Shown piece by piece: positions 17,811-26,800 of a stretch of 39,920 nucleotides of DNA. Origin of the DNA: an uncultured Bacteroidota bacterium (GTDB lineage: Bacteria; Bacteroidota; Bacteroidia; UKL13-3); assembly GCA_903901345.1 (NCBI GenBank), contig CAIUQQ010000370.1, positions 1 to 39,920 of the forward strand, in the 5' to 3' direction. The notes below the pieces were generated by a model. That model saw only the letters and a list, made by a program, of their open reading frames with translations. It was not told the DNA's origin and ran no database searches. The position numbers were made by a program, and so were the translations under genes. Every line of letters starts with the position of its first letter. Within the stretch, counting starts at the first letter, position 1.

Positions 17811-18301
17811 TGTTTTTGTTCATCACAAATTTAAGTATTCAACAAAAAAATATTCTATTCATTTATCTATTTAAATGGAAGAAATGAATGATATAACAAT
17901 TCGAAATTTACAAATTGTATTTTACATGGATTTTTAGGAGACTAAAATAGATTTTTGTTTTTCAACATGGTTGGTAGATTAGTCTTTTTTTGTGGAATTT
18001 TATCAAAAAGTAATTAGAAGTATTGATGTTTTAAATTAAAATTAAAATATATTTCAAATAACTCAATTATTATTGAACTATATTGAGATTGAAACTAGAA
18101 AATAAGTCAATTACAGATACAAAACAATTGATTAGCTTACGTATTAAATATTTTATTTGTTGTTATTTAGTGATTTATTGCTTTTACTGATAAAATATTC
18201 AAATACAAATTTGTTTTTATTGTTCAATTATTTTCACTTTAAATTTATAAATAAAATCAATTCTTTTTATATTAATTGCAATCCAATTCAATAAATATTT
18301 T
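17811..18301. other. Long AT-rich intergenic region between divergent genes
   Basis: About 490 bases between a - strand lipoprotein gene and the + strand outer-membrane protein gene. It is extremely AT-rich. I see no reading frame, RNA gene, clear inverted repeat or confident promoter in it; the size suggests regulatory sequence for the gene at 18302. Confidence 0.5.
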
Positions 18302-19420
18302 ATGATTAAATCAAGCGTATTAAGACTCATTTATTTTTCAGTTTTGTTTTGGGTAAATGGTCAGTTATTTGCGCAAGTTGATAACAGTTATTTAAACCAA
18401 CACATTTCAGTAAATGAAGCTGATAGCGGTAAGTTTGGCTTTTCGGTAACGGTGTTTAATTATATGCGCAATACCGAATATTTTAACAATATAGAATTAG
18501 GAAGAACCTTGTTTGGATATCAAGTAAGTCCATCATTTTCTTATCAACCAACAGGCAACATAAAAATTCAAGGAGGTGTATTTGTACGCAATGATTTTGG
18601 CGGAGAAACAACTGTTATTCCAACATTTACTGTTAAAACTAAATACCGCAATTTGGAAATGCTTCTGGGTACTTTAGAGGGCGCCACTAGCCACCAAATC
18701 ATTGAACCTATGTTCGACATTGCTAGAAACATAGAACATAGATTAGAAAATGGTTTTCAATTAAAATATCAAAAGCCAAAAACGTTTTTGGATGTTTGGA
18801 TTAATTGGGAAAAATTCATTGAGCGCGGCTCACCATATAAGGAGCAATTTACAGCTGGTTTAAATTATACGCAATTATTAAATAACCCAACACACCAATT
18901 TAAAGTTTATACGGTTTTACAAGGCATGTTAAGCCATGCTGGCGGACAAATAGATGCTGATATGGTAAATAAATTAACCATGAGAGCCAATTATACTGTA
19001 GGTTTGAAAACTAGTTATGAAATTTCTAAAAAACAAAAAGTAATTTTTGATGCTTATATATTGGGCTATAAAGATACTGGTGATACACTGGTGTTTAAAT
19101 TTCAAGATAATGGTTCTGCGGTATTCAGCAATATTTCATACCAATACAGCAACCTGCAATTTATGTTAAGTTATTTTGAAAGTAGATATTTTATATCGCC
19201 TCGAGGAACAGCTATTTACCAATGTCAAAGCATTGATGATCCAACATATAAAACATATAGTAGAAGGTTAATAATTCCAAGAATTATTTACAACAAAACG
19301 CTATTCAATCAAATTCAAATGAGTGCTAGGTTTGAACCTGTTATTGATACAATATCTCATATTTTTGATTACTCGTATTCGTTTTACTTGAAATATTATT
19401 TTGAAAAAACATTTCGTTAA
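18302..19420 (+). CDS. Probable outer-membrane beta-barrel protein
   Basis: A 372-residue exported protein. Residues 1-24 are a signal peptide (LRLIYFSVLFWVNGQLFAQ). The remainder is dominated by alternating polar/hydrophobic strands with aromatic girdles (FGYQVSPSFSYQPTGNIKIQ, FQLKYQKPKTFLDVWINWEK, YSFYLKYYFEKTFR), the pattern of a transmembrane beta barrel of perhaps 14-16 strands; the chain ends near an aromatic residue, KTFR. It carries no TonB box or plug domain. A substrate cannot be inferred. It is followed, 51 and 21 bases apart, by a DUF1573 protein and an alpha/beta hydrolase on the same strand, which may form an operon. Confidence 0.65.
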   Translation: MIKSSVLRLIYFSVLFWVNGQLFAQVDNSYLNQHISVNEADSGKFGFSVTVFNYMRNTEYFNNIELGRTLFGYQVSPSFSYQPTGNIKIQGGVFVRNDFGGETTVIPTFTVKTKYRNLEMLLGTLEGATSHQIIEPMFDIARNIEHRLENGFQLKYQKPKTFLDVWINWEKFIERGSPYKEQFTAGLNYTQLLNNPTHQFKVYTVLQGMLSHAGGQIDADMVNKLTMRANYTVGLKTSYEISKKQKVIFDAYILGYKDTGDTLVFKFQDNGSAVFSNISYQYSNLQFMLSYFESRYFISPRGTAIYQCQSIDDPTYKTYSRRLIIPRIIYNKTLFNQIQMSARFEPVIDTISHIFDYSYSFYLKYYFEKTFR

Positions 19421-19471
19421 ATTTTAGATTTTAGTTTACTTTGAACTTTCAATTTTTACCATACAAATAAC

Positions 19472-19918
19472 ATGAAGAAAATAGTAATTTTTAGTTTTTT
19501 AGTTTTAGCTGGTTTTAGCCAATTATTTGCTCAAGATAAAAAAGAAGGATCAAAAGCAGAAATTGCTTTTGAAAAAACGACACATGATTTTGGCACCATT
19601 TGGGATGGCGCTCCAGCAGAATATAGTTTTGAATTTACCAATAAAGGTCAAGCACCATTAATATTAAGTAATGTTCAACCAAGTTGCGGTTGTACCGCTC
19701 CTAGTTGGCCTCGCGAGCCAATTATGCCTGGCCAAAAAGCAAAAATAATAGTTGTTTATAGTGCGGGTTCTTTAAGAAGTGCATTTACAAAAACCATTAC
19801 AGTTGCTAGTAATGCAAGTACTAATAGTGTGGTTCTAACTATAAAAGGTGTGGTAAAAGACAAGCCACGTGAACCAGTTTCACCGGTTAAAACACAACCC
19901 GCTGAAGGAGGATTTTAA
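19472..19918 (+). CDS. DUF1573 domain exported protein
   Basis: A 148-residue protein with signal peptide MKKIVIFSFLVLAGFSQLFA (residues 1-20) and one DUF1573 domain at about 30-130. Family hallmarks are FEKTTHDFGTIWDGAP, YSFEFTNKGQAPLILSNVQ, the SCGCT motif with both cysteines (PSCGCTAPSW), IMPGQKAKIIVVYSAGS, and FTKTITVASNAS. The domain is an Ig/ASPM-SPD-2-Hydin-like beta-sandwich very common in Bacteroidota; its role is unknown but it is periplasmic or surface exposed. A proline-rich tail (PVSPVKTQPAEGGF) follows. It lies within the cluster 18302-20965. Confidence 0.88.
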   Translation: MKKIVIFSFLVLAGFSQLFAQDKKEGSKAEIAFEKTTHDFGTIWDGAPAEYSFEFTNKGQAPLILSNVQPSCGCTAPSWPREPIMPGQKAKIIVVYSAGSLRSAFTKTITVASNASTNSVVLTIKGVVKDKPREPVSPVKTQPAEGGF

Positions 19919-19939
19919 TATTTTATCTGAAATTCAACT

Positions 19940-20965
19940 ATGATATCGTTTTTAGCAGGGCTAAGGTTTATTGTAAATACTTCATTGCTGAAAAATTATA
20001 GTAAAGGGAAGGAATGTGAATTATTACTTTCAAGTGGTAAAACTCCTTTACTTTTATATACACCTTCTGGGAAAGAAAAAGGAATTATCATTTCACTTAC
20101 TGGTTTTTCTATGAGCGGATATCAAGATAAACGCATTGCAGTGGTGAACAATGCTTTTGTAAAAATGGGCTACCGTGTTATAACTCCCAAAATTAATACC
20201 ATTGATGCCTTATTGATTCATCCTTCGGGTATTGATGAAATTAAGGACGTTATTAATCGAATTTCAGCAGATCAGTTTTTGAACCCACACAAATTTTGTC
20301 CAGCTGTTTTTGCACCTTCTTTCACTGCTGGTATTGCCGCTTTGGCAATTGCTGAGATGCCTGTAAACAGTGTATCTTCCTTGTGCTTGATAGGAAGTTT
20401 TTGTGATTTTGAAACAACCATACAATTTGCTTTGACCAATGATAAAAATGTAGATGATTATGGAATGCACATTCTCATGAAAAATTTTTTGAAATATGAC
20501 GTTAATAATAATCCTAGATTAGAAGAGTTGGTTCAAACCGCGCTAGAAGATAATGGCTTAAAAAGAAAAGTTCCATTATTGCCAAGCCTACTTGCACAAA
20601 CAGATTTACCTACTGTTGATTTGTATAAAAAGCTTAGATTCAATACAGAATTCAGAAGAGATTTAATTATGCGAGCTTGGACTAAAATTCCCGATTTTGC
20701 TTTTTGGAAAAACCGACTTGATTTGTCGAAACAAGCTCATAAAATTACTTGTCCGCTTACTATCATTCACGGGAAAGAGGACAATGTAATTCCTTCCTAT
20801 GAGTCTATATTGCTTTATTCTTTGCTTAAAGATAATAATAAAAGAATCCATTTAGAAGTATCTAATTTGTTAGACCATGGAGACATGAAAGTAGGATTTA
20901 ATATTTTTAGTGAAATTGTCAACTTGGCCAAGGCCTTCAACTATTTTATTGTCAATGTCAAGTAA
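19940..20965 (+). CDS. Alpha/beta hydrolase, substrate unknown
   Basis: A 341-residue protein without a convincing signal peptide. It has the alpha/beta-hydrolase layout: the oxyanion-hole strand GIIISLTGFSMSGYQDKRIA, a nucleophile elbow candidate FAPSFTAGIAALA (Ser in a P-S-F-T-A-G context, not the canonical GxSxG), the acid in LTIIHGKEDNVIPSYES, and the histidine in VSNLLDHGDMKVGF. The order Ser-Asp-His is correct for the fold. The non-canonical elbow makes activity less certain. It lies 21 bases after the DUF1573 gene and is probably cotranscribed. Esterase or lipase functions are possible; nothing points to a specific substrate. Confidence 0.65.
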   Translation: MISFLAGLRFIVNTSLLKNYSKGKECELLLSSGKTPLLLYTPSGKEKGIIISLTGFSMSGYQDKRIAVVNNAFVKMGYRVITPKINTIDALLIHPSGIDEIKDVINRISADQFLNPHKFCPAVFAPSFTAGIAALAIAEMPVNSVSSLCLIGSFCDFETTIQFALTNDKNVDDYGMHILMKNFLKYDVNNNPRLEELVQTALEDNGLKRKVPLLPSLLAQTDLPTVDLYKKLRFNTEFRRDLIMRAWTKIPDFAFWKNRLDLSKQAHKITCPLTIIHGKEDNVIPSYESILLYSLLKDNNKRIHLEVSNLLDHGDMKVGFNIFSEIVNLAKAFNYFIVNVK

Positions 20966-21045
20966 AATTAGCTGTTCAATAGATTGTTAAACTTATCGAA
21001 ACAATGCCACAGATTTTACTGATAAACGCTGATATTTAACTCTTT

Positions 21046-21612
21046 TTATTTTCTACTTGTTCTAACTTTAAAATGAAAAGTGCCTGTAATTGGCTTAATA
21101 TTAGTATCGTTTCCAACTTCTTTGGCTAGCATTATATATTTGCACTTTACATTAAACAAGCAATATGTGGGTTCAAAACCTACATAATTAATTTCAGTAA
21201 CTTGGTTATAACTATAACTAGAAAGGCTATCAATGCTTACTAATCGCAAACTGCTGCCGCTATTTAATGGTAATTTTTGAGAAAACTGAAATGGTGCATT
21301 ATTTTCAAAGTAGTTTTTAATGGCATACTTTTTCAAATTGGTTGTTTTGGACATTTGTGAACTATCGGCAGGCAATGAAAAACAAAAAGTTTCAGATGTA
21401 GATGCAGAAGTTCCTGAAACATAATTTGTGCTGTCATTTAAAATATCAGGAAATAAATTTAATTTTTCGCAATTAATTGTTCTATTCCAATCAGGAGTTG
21501 CAAAACTTAAATGCAACTCATTACTAATTCCATTTGAGTCAATTGAATTATCAGTTGATTTTGAACAAGAAATTATTGTTAAAAGCAATAAAATTGAAAG
21601 TGTTTTTCTCAT
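21046..21612 (-). CDS. Lipoprotein of unknown function
   Basis: A 188-residue protein starting MRKTLSILLLLTIISCSKST, with a clear lipobox ISC (Cys16). The mature part is beta-rich: LHLSFATPDWNRTINCEKLN, TSETFCFSLPADSS, SLRLVSIDSLSSYSYNQVTE, and a C-terminal TGTFHFKVRTSRK. It looks like a small Ig-like or lipocalin-sized sandwich, but no family is recognised. It is the last of three lipoprotein genes on this strand (23716-21046) separated by 15 and 22 bases, so these are very likely one operon downstream of the giant repeat protein gene. Confidence 0.7.
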   Translation of the reverse strand: MRKTLSILLLLTIISCSKSTDNSIDSNGISNELHLSFATPDWNRTINCEKLNLFPDILNDSTNYVSGTSASTSETFCFSLPADSSQMSKTTNLKKYAIKNYFENNAPFQFSQKLPLNSGSSLRLVSIDSLSSYSYNQVTEINYVGFEPTYCLFNVKCKYIMLAKEVGNDTNIKPITGTFHFKVRTSRK

Positions 21613-21627
21613 AGTAATCTTTTGTTG

Positions 21628-22518
21628 TTATTTTGTAATCGTTATCACTAAATTTGATTCATAATGATTTCCATTCCAGTTATAAAGCATAACCCACCAA
21701 GTTCCGGGTTGTGGATTATTAAATTGGCAGAAATCTTGTTGTCTATTTACATTTTTACTAGCACAATCAGCAGTATAACTAGTAGTGTTATCATTAGTAA
21801 TTGGTTTACTTCCTTTTCTTACAAAAAGATCTGCATTGTTGTATTCATTTGGGGGAGTTTCCTTAGTTCTAACATCCATAAATTTTACATTTGCGGGAAC
21901 TACAAATTCAACATATTTTCTCTCCTGAATTTGACCTGTAATACCTGTATTTACTAGTTCTGTTGTACCTGCATTATTACATTGATTTTGACAATCGGAA
22001 AGTGTTGGGTATTGAGCATTTGAATTTACTGATACGCAATTACCACTTACACAATTATATCCTGCATTGCCACCTACATTTGTTTGATAAGTTGATTTGT
22101 TTGAGGTTGATATGATAGATTTATCAACAAAATGAAAATATTGAGTTCCCTCAAGTGATTCAAGAACGGGTTTCAAATCCACGTCAATATATTTATTTTC
22201 GCCATTTTTCCCAGAGGTACCATTATTAGGATTTATAGCATCAAAATCGCGCCCACAGCTGTAACTTGAAATGTTTGAACCAATATAATCTACTACATAG
22301 TTAAAGCTACTAATTGACTTAATTTCAATATAATCACCATTTATTATTGGATTTTTATTGTCACCATCAGGATTAATACGTATTTTGTCTTCTACATATT
22401 TAAATGTATTGTCGTTTATAAACCTTAAAAAAAGTCTTCCTTTTTCACCAATTTTAGTACAACTATTGAATAAGAAAAAACAAAGAAATGTTAATAAGAG
22501 TATTTTAGTTTTTTTCAT
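21628..22518 (-). CDS. Lipoprotein with cysteine-rich repeat and pre-peptidase C-terminal (PPC)-like domain
   Basis: A 296-residue lipoprotein: MKKTKILLLTFLCFFLFNSC gives a lipobox with Cys20. Residues about 150-182 hold YNCVSGNCVSVNSNAQYPTL then SDCQNQCN, a small cysteine repeat found in Bacteroidota surface proteins. Residues about 195-296 resemble the PPC domain of secreted peptidases: NNADLFVRKGSKPITNDN, TADCASKNVNRQQDFCQF, and NPQPGTWWVMLYNWNGNHYE. PPC domains are usually accessory binding domains at the C-terminus of secreted enzymes, and here one appears with no protease domain. It is the middle gene of a three-lipoprotein operon. A partial copy of its start region lies at 29461-29526. 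Confidence 0.75.
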   Translation of the reverse strand: MKKTKILLLTFLCFFLFNSCTKIGEKGRLFLRFINDNTFKYVEDKIRINPDGDNKNPIINGDYIEIKSISSFNYVVDYIGSNISSYSCGRDFDAINPNNGTSGKNGENKYIDVDLKPVLESLEGTQYFHFVDKSIISTSNKSTYQTNVGGNAGYNCVSGNCVSVNSNAQYPTLSDCQNQCNNAGTTELVNTGITGQIQERKYVEFVVPANVKFMDVRTKETPPNEYNNADLFVRKGSKPITNDNTTSYTADCASKNVNRQQDFCQFNNPQPGTWWVMLYNWNGNHYESNLVITITK

Positions 22519-22540
22519 AGTTTATTTATTTTCAATAAAG

Positions 22541-23716
22541 TTATAAAACCCTGGTGTGTGTAGCTGAACCTGAACCACCAAATGGGCTTGTAGCAGTAAT
22601 TGTTATAGAGCTTCCACTGGTATTCATTGTAATAGTCCCATCAGTTGACCAAGCAACACTTTCGGGTTTTCCATTAACAATGTGTAAGAATAAGACTTCA
22701 CAGTTCCATGTAGTTGCATTTACCTGTGAGATATTTCTAACCTTTGTACTACCAACACTCACAGTACCATTGTTTACATAAAGTTGCCAATTGCTACTAA
22801 AAGAATAAAATGTAGCTTTTGTTCCTGAAAACAATATTCCAGTGCCATCAGGAGCAAGCCATTTCCCACTTAATGAATGGTTGCATTCAGGACCGTCATT
22901 TGAAATACATATTGGCAATTGACCACCACCATCAGGAGAAGTGAAGGAGCCGGTAGTTGTTTGTCCGTTTTCCCACATTACTTTATAGTTATAAGGGGTG
23001 TTTTTAATTAAATAAAAAGCAGCAGTATTACAATCTGTAAAAGAAACAGTTTGTCCATTTAGCCCTTTTAGTTTTACATCATGACAAAAAACTCTTGATT
23101 GTTGGTTATCATGATTAAAACGCATGGTGTTGTATAGAGCATAAGTGGGACTGCACAAACCACCTGTTTCATAATGATTATTTAAACCATTCAATGTAAT
23201 TCCATTTATTGTAATTGATGCTTTGCAGCTTTCGTTATGGGTAAAAAATATCGCTGTCTTGTTAAGTATTTCCCATCCGCCTGTACTTAGAACCTTAGGT
23301 GTTGTGCCACCAAGTGTTATTGGGGAACCATCAGGACCATCTCCGCTTAGATACAAGATTCTGCTAGAGATTTCGATAGTACCCGTAATTTTGGTTACGT
23401 CTTGAAATAAACCAGTTGACTGTGTAATCAAGATATTATAATTAGTAGTAGTCTTCGAAGCAGTACCTTTCATTCTGCCCGACAAAAGATCCAATGTAAT
23501 TAAACCTTCGGAATCTATGGTTACATATCCTTCAATAGGGGAACTTGAACCACTAGAAGTAAGAGTGCCTCTAAAGATTCCGGAATATTCAAAAGAATCG
23601 AACCCCTTTGGATTAGTAGTTACAGGTTCTTGTGTTGAGCTAGTTTTATTACACGCAATCACAAATAAAAGACTTGAAATTGTAGTTAAAATTAATTTTT
23701 GTAGTTTGTTTTTCAT
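22541..23716 (-). CDS. Lipoprotein of unknown function
   Basis: A 391-residue lipoprotein: signal MKNKLQKLILTTISSLLFVI then ACNKTSST, lipidated at the cysteine of IAC (Cys22). The N-terminal half (about 40-150) is a beta-sandwich with SGIFRGTLTSSGSSSPIEGY and LDLLSGRMKGTAS. A central part has paired cysteines (ESCKASITI, GGLCSPTY, VFCHDVKLKG, FTDCNTAAFY). The C-terminal 110 residues again look like a lipocalin-like or META-type barrel (LSGKWLAPDGTGILFSGTKA). I cannot assign a family. It begins the three-gene lipoprotein operon on this strand, 88 bases after the stop of the giant T9SS protein. Confidence 0.7.
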   Translation of the reverse strand: MKNKLQKLILTTISSLLFVIACNKTSSTQEPVTTNPKGFDSFEYSGIFRGTLTSSGSSSPIEGYVTIDSEGLITLDLLSGRMKGTASKTTTNYNILITQSTGLFQDVTKITGTIEISSRILYLSGDGPDGSPITLGGTTPKVLSTGGWEILNKTAIFFTHNESCKASITINGITLNGLNNHYETGGLCSPTYALYNTMRFNHDNQQSRVFCHDVKLKGLNGQTVSFTDCNTAAFYLIKNTPYNYKVMWENGQTTTGSFTSPDGGGQLPICISNDGPECNHSLSGKWLAPDGTGILFSGTKATFYSFSSNWQLYVNNGTVSVGSTKVRNISQVNATTWNCEVLFLHIVNGKPESVAWSTDGTITMNTSGSSITITATSPFGGSGSATHTRVL

Positions 23717-23804
23717 TTTAGTGTTAATTAACTTTTATTTTCTATTTTACCCATCAGACTCTTAATTGTGCAATAGGCCAACTAAACATCTTACTGTTTT
23801 TAAT

Positions 23805-26800
23805 TTATTTACTGATTACTAATTTACTTTTACTTATTCCACCAAACTTATTTTGCGCATTTATAAAATAAATGCCATTGCTTAAAGCAGATAAATTAAC
23901 TTCCAAATTGGTTTGATGGTTATTGGTTTGTTGGTTATAAACTAACTTTCCCGTTACATCAAAAACTTCAATATTTGCAATAGTTTGGCTTGATGAAATG
24001 GTGACTATTCCAGAAGTTGGGTTGGGGTAAATGGTAATATGATTTGATGTTGTATTTAATTCATTAATTCCCACCGTTGCATCTTGAATAATGGTTACTG
24101 TTTTTATGTTAGAACCAGCAGTAAATGTGGCTGTGGCTGTTCTTTGAATACTAGTTGGATTTTCAGTTACATTAACATTTAGCATGTCATTTCCATTGCC
24201 AGAAGTTTTGTTAAAAGTTACCCATGGTTGGCTGGCATTTACTAACCAAGTTCTATTGCAGTTTATAGTTACTTGTTTGCTACTAGCTACCGAAGAATAA
24301 CTTAAATTCTGAGGTGTTATGTTCAAGCTATCATTTAATCCATTTCCTGAAAAGTTAAAAGGCAACGACCATTGAACTAAAGACAAAGCATCACCATTGA
24401 ACAATTTGAACCCTCCAGCCATTACCATATATAACTTAAAATCACCACTTTTCGCATTGTTTTTATAATCAAAAACAAAATCATATTCAGGAGTGGTGTT
24501 AGTTGAAAGTGAATTAATTGTTTGTGGCTTTGCAAATGAGTAATTCCACCAAGTGGCGTCAAAAACTCTTGTATTTACACCTTGTGTATCGTTCCAAATT
24601 TTTATAAAACTGTGGTTGTCTAAATTCTCAAATCTTCCTCTTACATATTCAGCATTTAATGCCGTTATATTATCTAACCAAGGGTAAAATTCAATGGTTT
24701 CATTAGGGTCACAAATATCGTTGTCATTGCCTTTACTATCGGGGTTGTTATCGTCATCAATAGTAGCAGAAGTGGTGGTTGAATATACTAATGGGGTAAC
24801 AGGAATTGAAATACATGTAGTAGCATAATCCTGACCGTTTTCTTGCACCACAAAATCAATATAAACACTCTGCCCAGGAGGAGTTTTGGGGTCTATATCT
24901 ATTTCAAATTCATCGGCCGACCAAGCTTTGTTACTCCAACCAATATTATTTAATGCTGATGAACTGTCTGTAATTTTTATATAAGGACTGTTACTTCTTA
25001 CTTTACAAATTCCACTTACTATTGATTGTCCGTTTGCTTTTTGATTGGTACATTCTACTTTAAATCTTGCCTTTTTTCCTGCATCTACAAAGTTTCGAGG
25101 ATTAGATGGATTTGCATTGATGGTAGTTGGTAAATTATAACTATAAAAAGATGCAAAAGCTGGTGATAATTTTGCTTGATCAATGGCAGCTAAGTTGGTT
25201 AAATAAATATTGGAGTTAGGATTGGAAAAAGTTTTGCTATTAATATTATTTTGGGTTTTGCATCCTTTAATGTCTGTTACAGTTACAGAGTTGCCTTGAC
25301 ATAAAAATGAAGCAGTATTGCTTGTTTGACCATTTGACCATAGATAAGAATATGGAGCTGTTCCATTTGTTACAATTACACTTGCTGTTCCACTGCAAGG
25401 TCCACTACATTTTGTGATATCAGAAGCAGTAATAGTTAATGTAGGAATTGGGTTTACAATAATAGTTTTGGATGCCGTATTCTTACAACCTGTTGTAGTG
25501 TTTGTTCCTGTAACCGTATAAGTAGTGGTTCCTGTTGGTGGCACAAATGCAACTCCATCAGTTACTGCGCGTGACCAAGAGTAGGTATTAGCATTACCAC
25601 CTGCTGTTAAAGTTATGCTTTCACCTGAACAAACAGCTATTGCTGTAGCACTGGCTGTAACAGTTGGCAATGGAATTACTGTAATTGTTTTTGTGGCAGT
25701 GTTCTGACATCCTGTAGCTGTAACTGTTCCTGTAACTGTATAAGTGGTGGTTCCTGTTGGAGGAACAAATGCAACTCCATCAGTTACTCCGCCTGACCAA
25801 GTGTAGGTATCGGCACCGCCTCCTGTTAACGTTATGGTATTACCTGCACAAACTGTTGTTGCTGTAGTATTGGCGGAAATGGTTGGAAGAGTAGTAATTA
25901 CCGTAATAGTTGTCGTGGCTGTGTTCTGACATCCTGGTATAGTATCAGTTCCTGTAACAGTGTAAGTGGTGGTTCCTGTAGGAGGAACAAATGCAACTCC
26001 ATTCGTTACTCCGCCTGTCCAAGTATATGTAATTGCTCCTCCTCCTGATAAAGTTATGCTTACGCCTGCACAAACTGTGGTTGCGGTTGCATTGGCAGTA
26101 ATAGTTGGCAATGGATTAACCGTAATAGTTATTGTTGCCGTGTTCTGACAACCTGTGGCTGTAACTGTTCCTGTAACAGTGTAAGTGGTGGTTCCAATAG
26201 GAGGAACAAATGCAACTCCATTAGTTACTCCACCTGTCCAAACGTAAGTATTGGCTCCTCCTCCTGTAAGCGTTATGCTTGCGCCTGTGCAAACTGTTGT
26301 TGCCGTTGCGTTAGCAGTAACAGCTGGACCTACATATATTGTATTCCTTAATACCGAAACCTTGCTGTAACCACCATCAGTAACAGCAAGGTCCAACTTG
26401 CCGTCTCCATCCAAATCACCTGTTGAAACGCTCAAAGGTGTTCCTGTTGAAAAATCTACTTTCGTGGCAAATGAAATTGTTCCACTGCTGCCCGTATTTT
26501 TGAATACTGAGACAGAGTTGGAACCATTGTTCGCAACAGCAAGGTCTAGCTTGCCGTCCCCATCCAAATCGCCTGTTGAAACGCTACTAGGTTGTGTTCC
26601 AGTTGAAAAATCCACTTTTGCTGCAAAGGAAATTGTTCCACTACTGCCTGTGTTGCGGAATACCGAAACATAGTTGGAACCATAGTTCGTAACAGCAAGA
26701 TCCAGCTTGCCATCTCCATCCAAATCACCTATTGAAACGCTCCTAGGATTTGAACCCGTTGCAAAACCCACGTTTGTAGCAAAGGAAATTATTCCACGTC

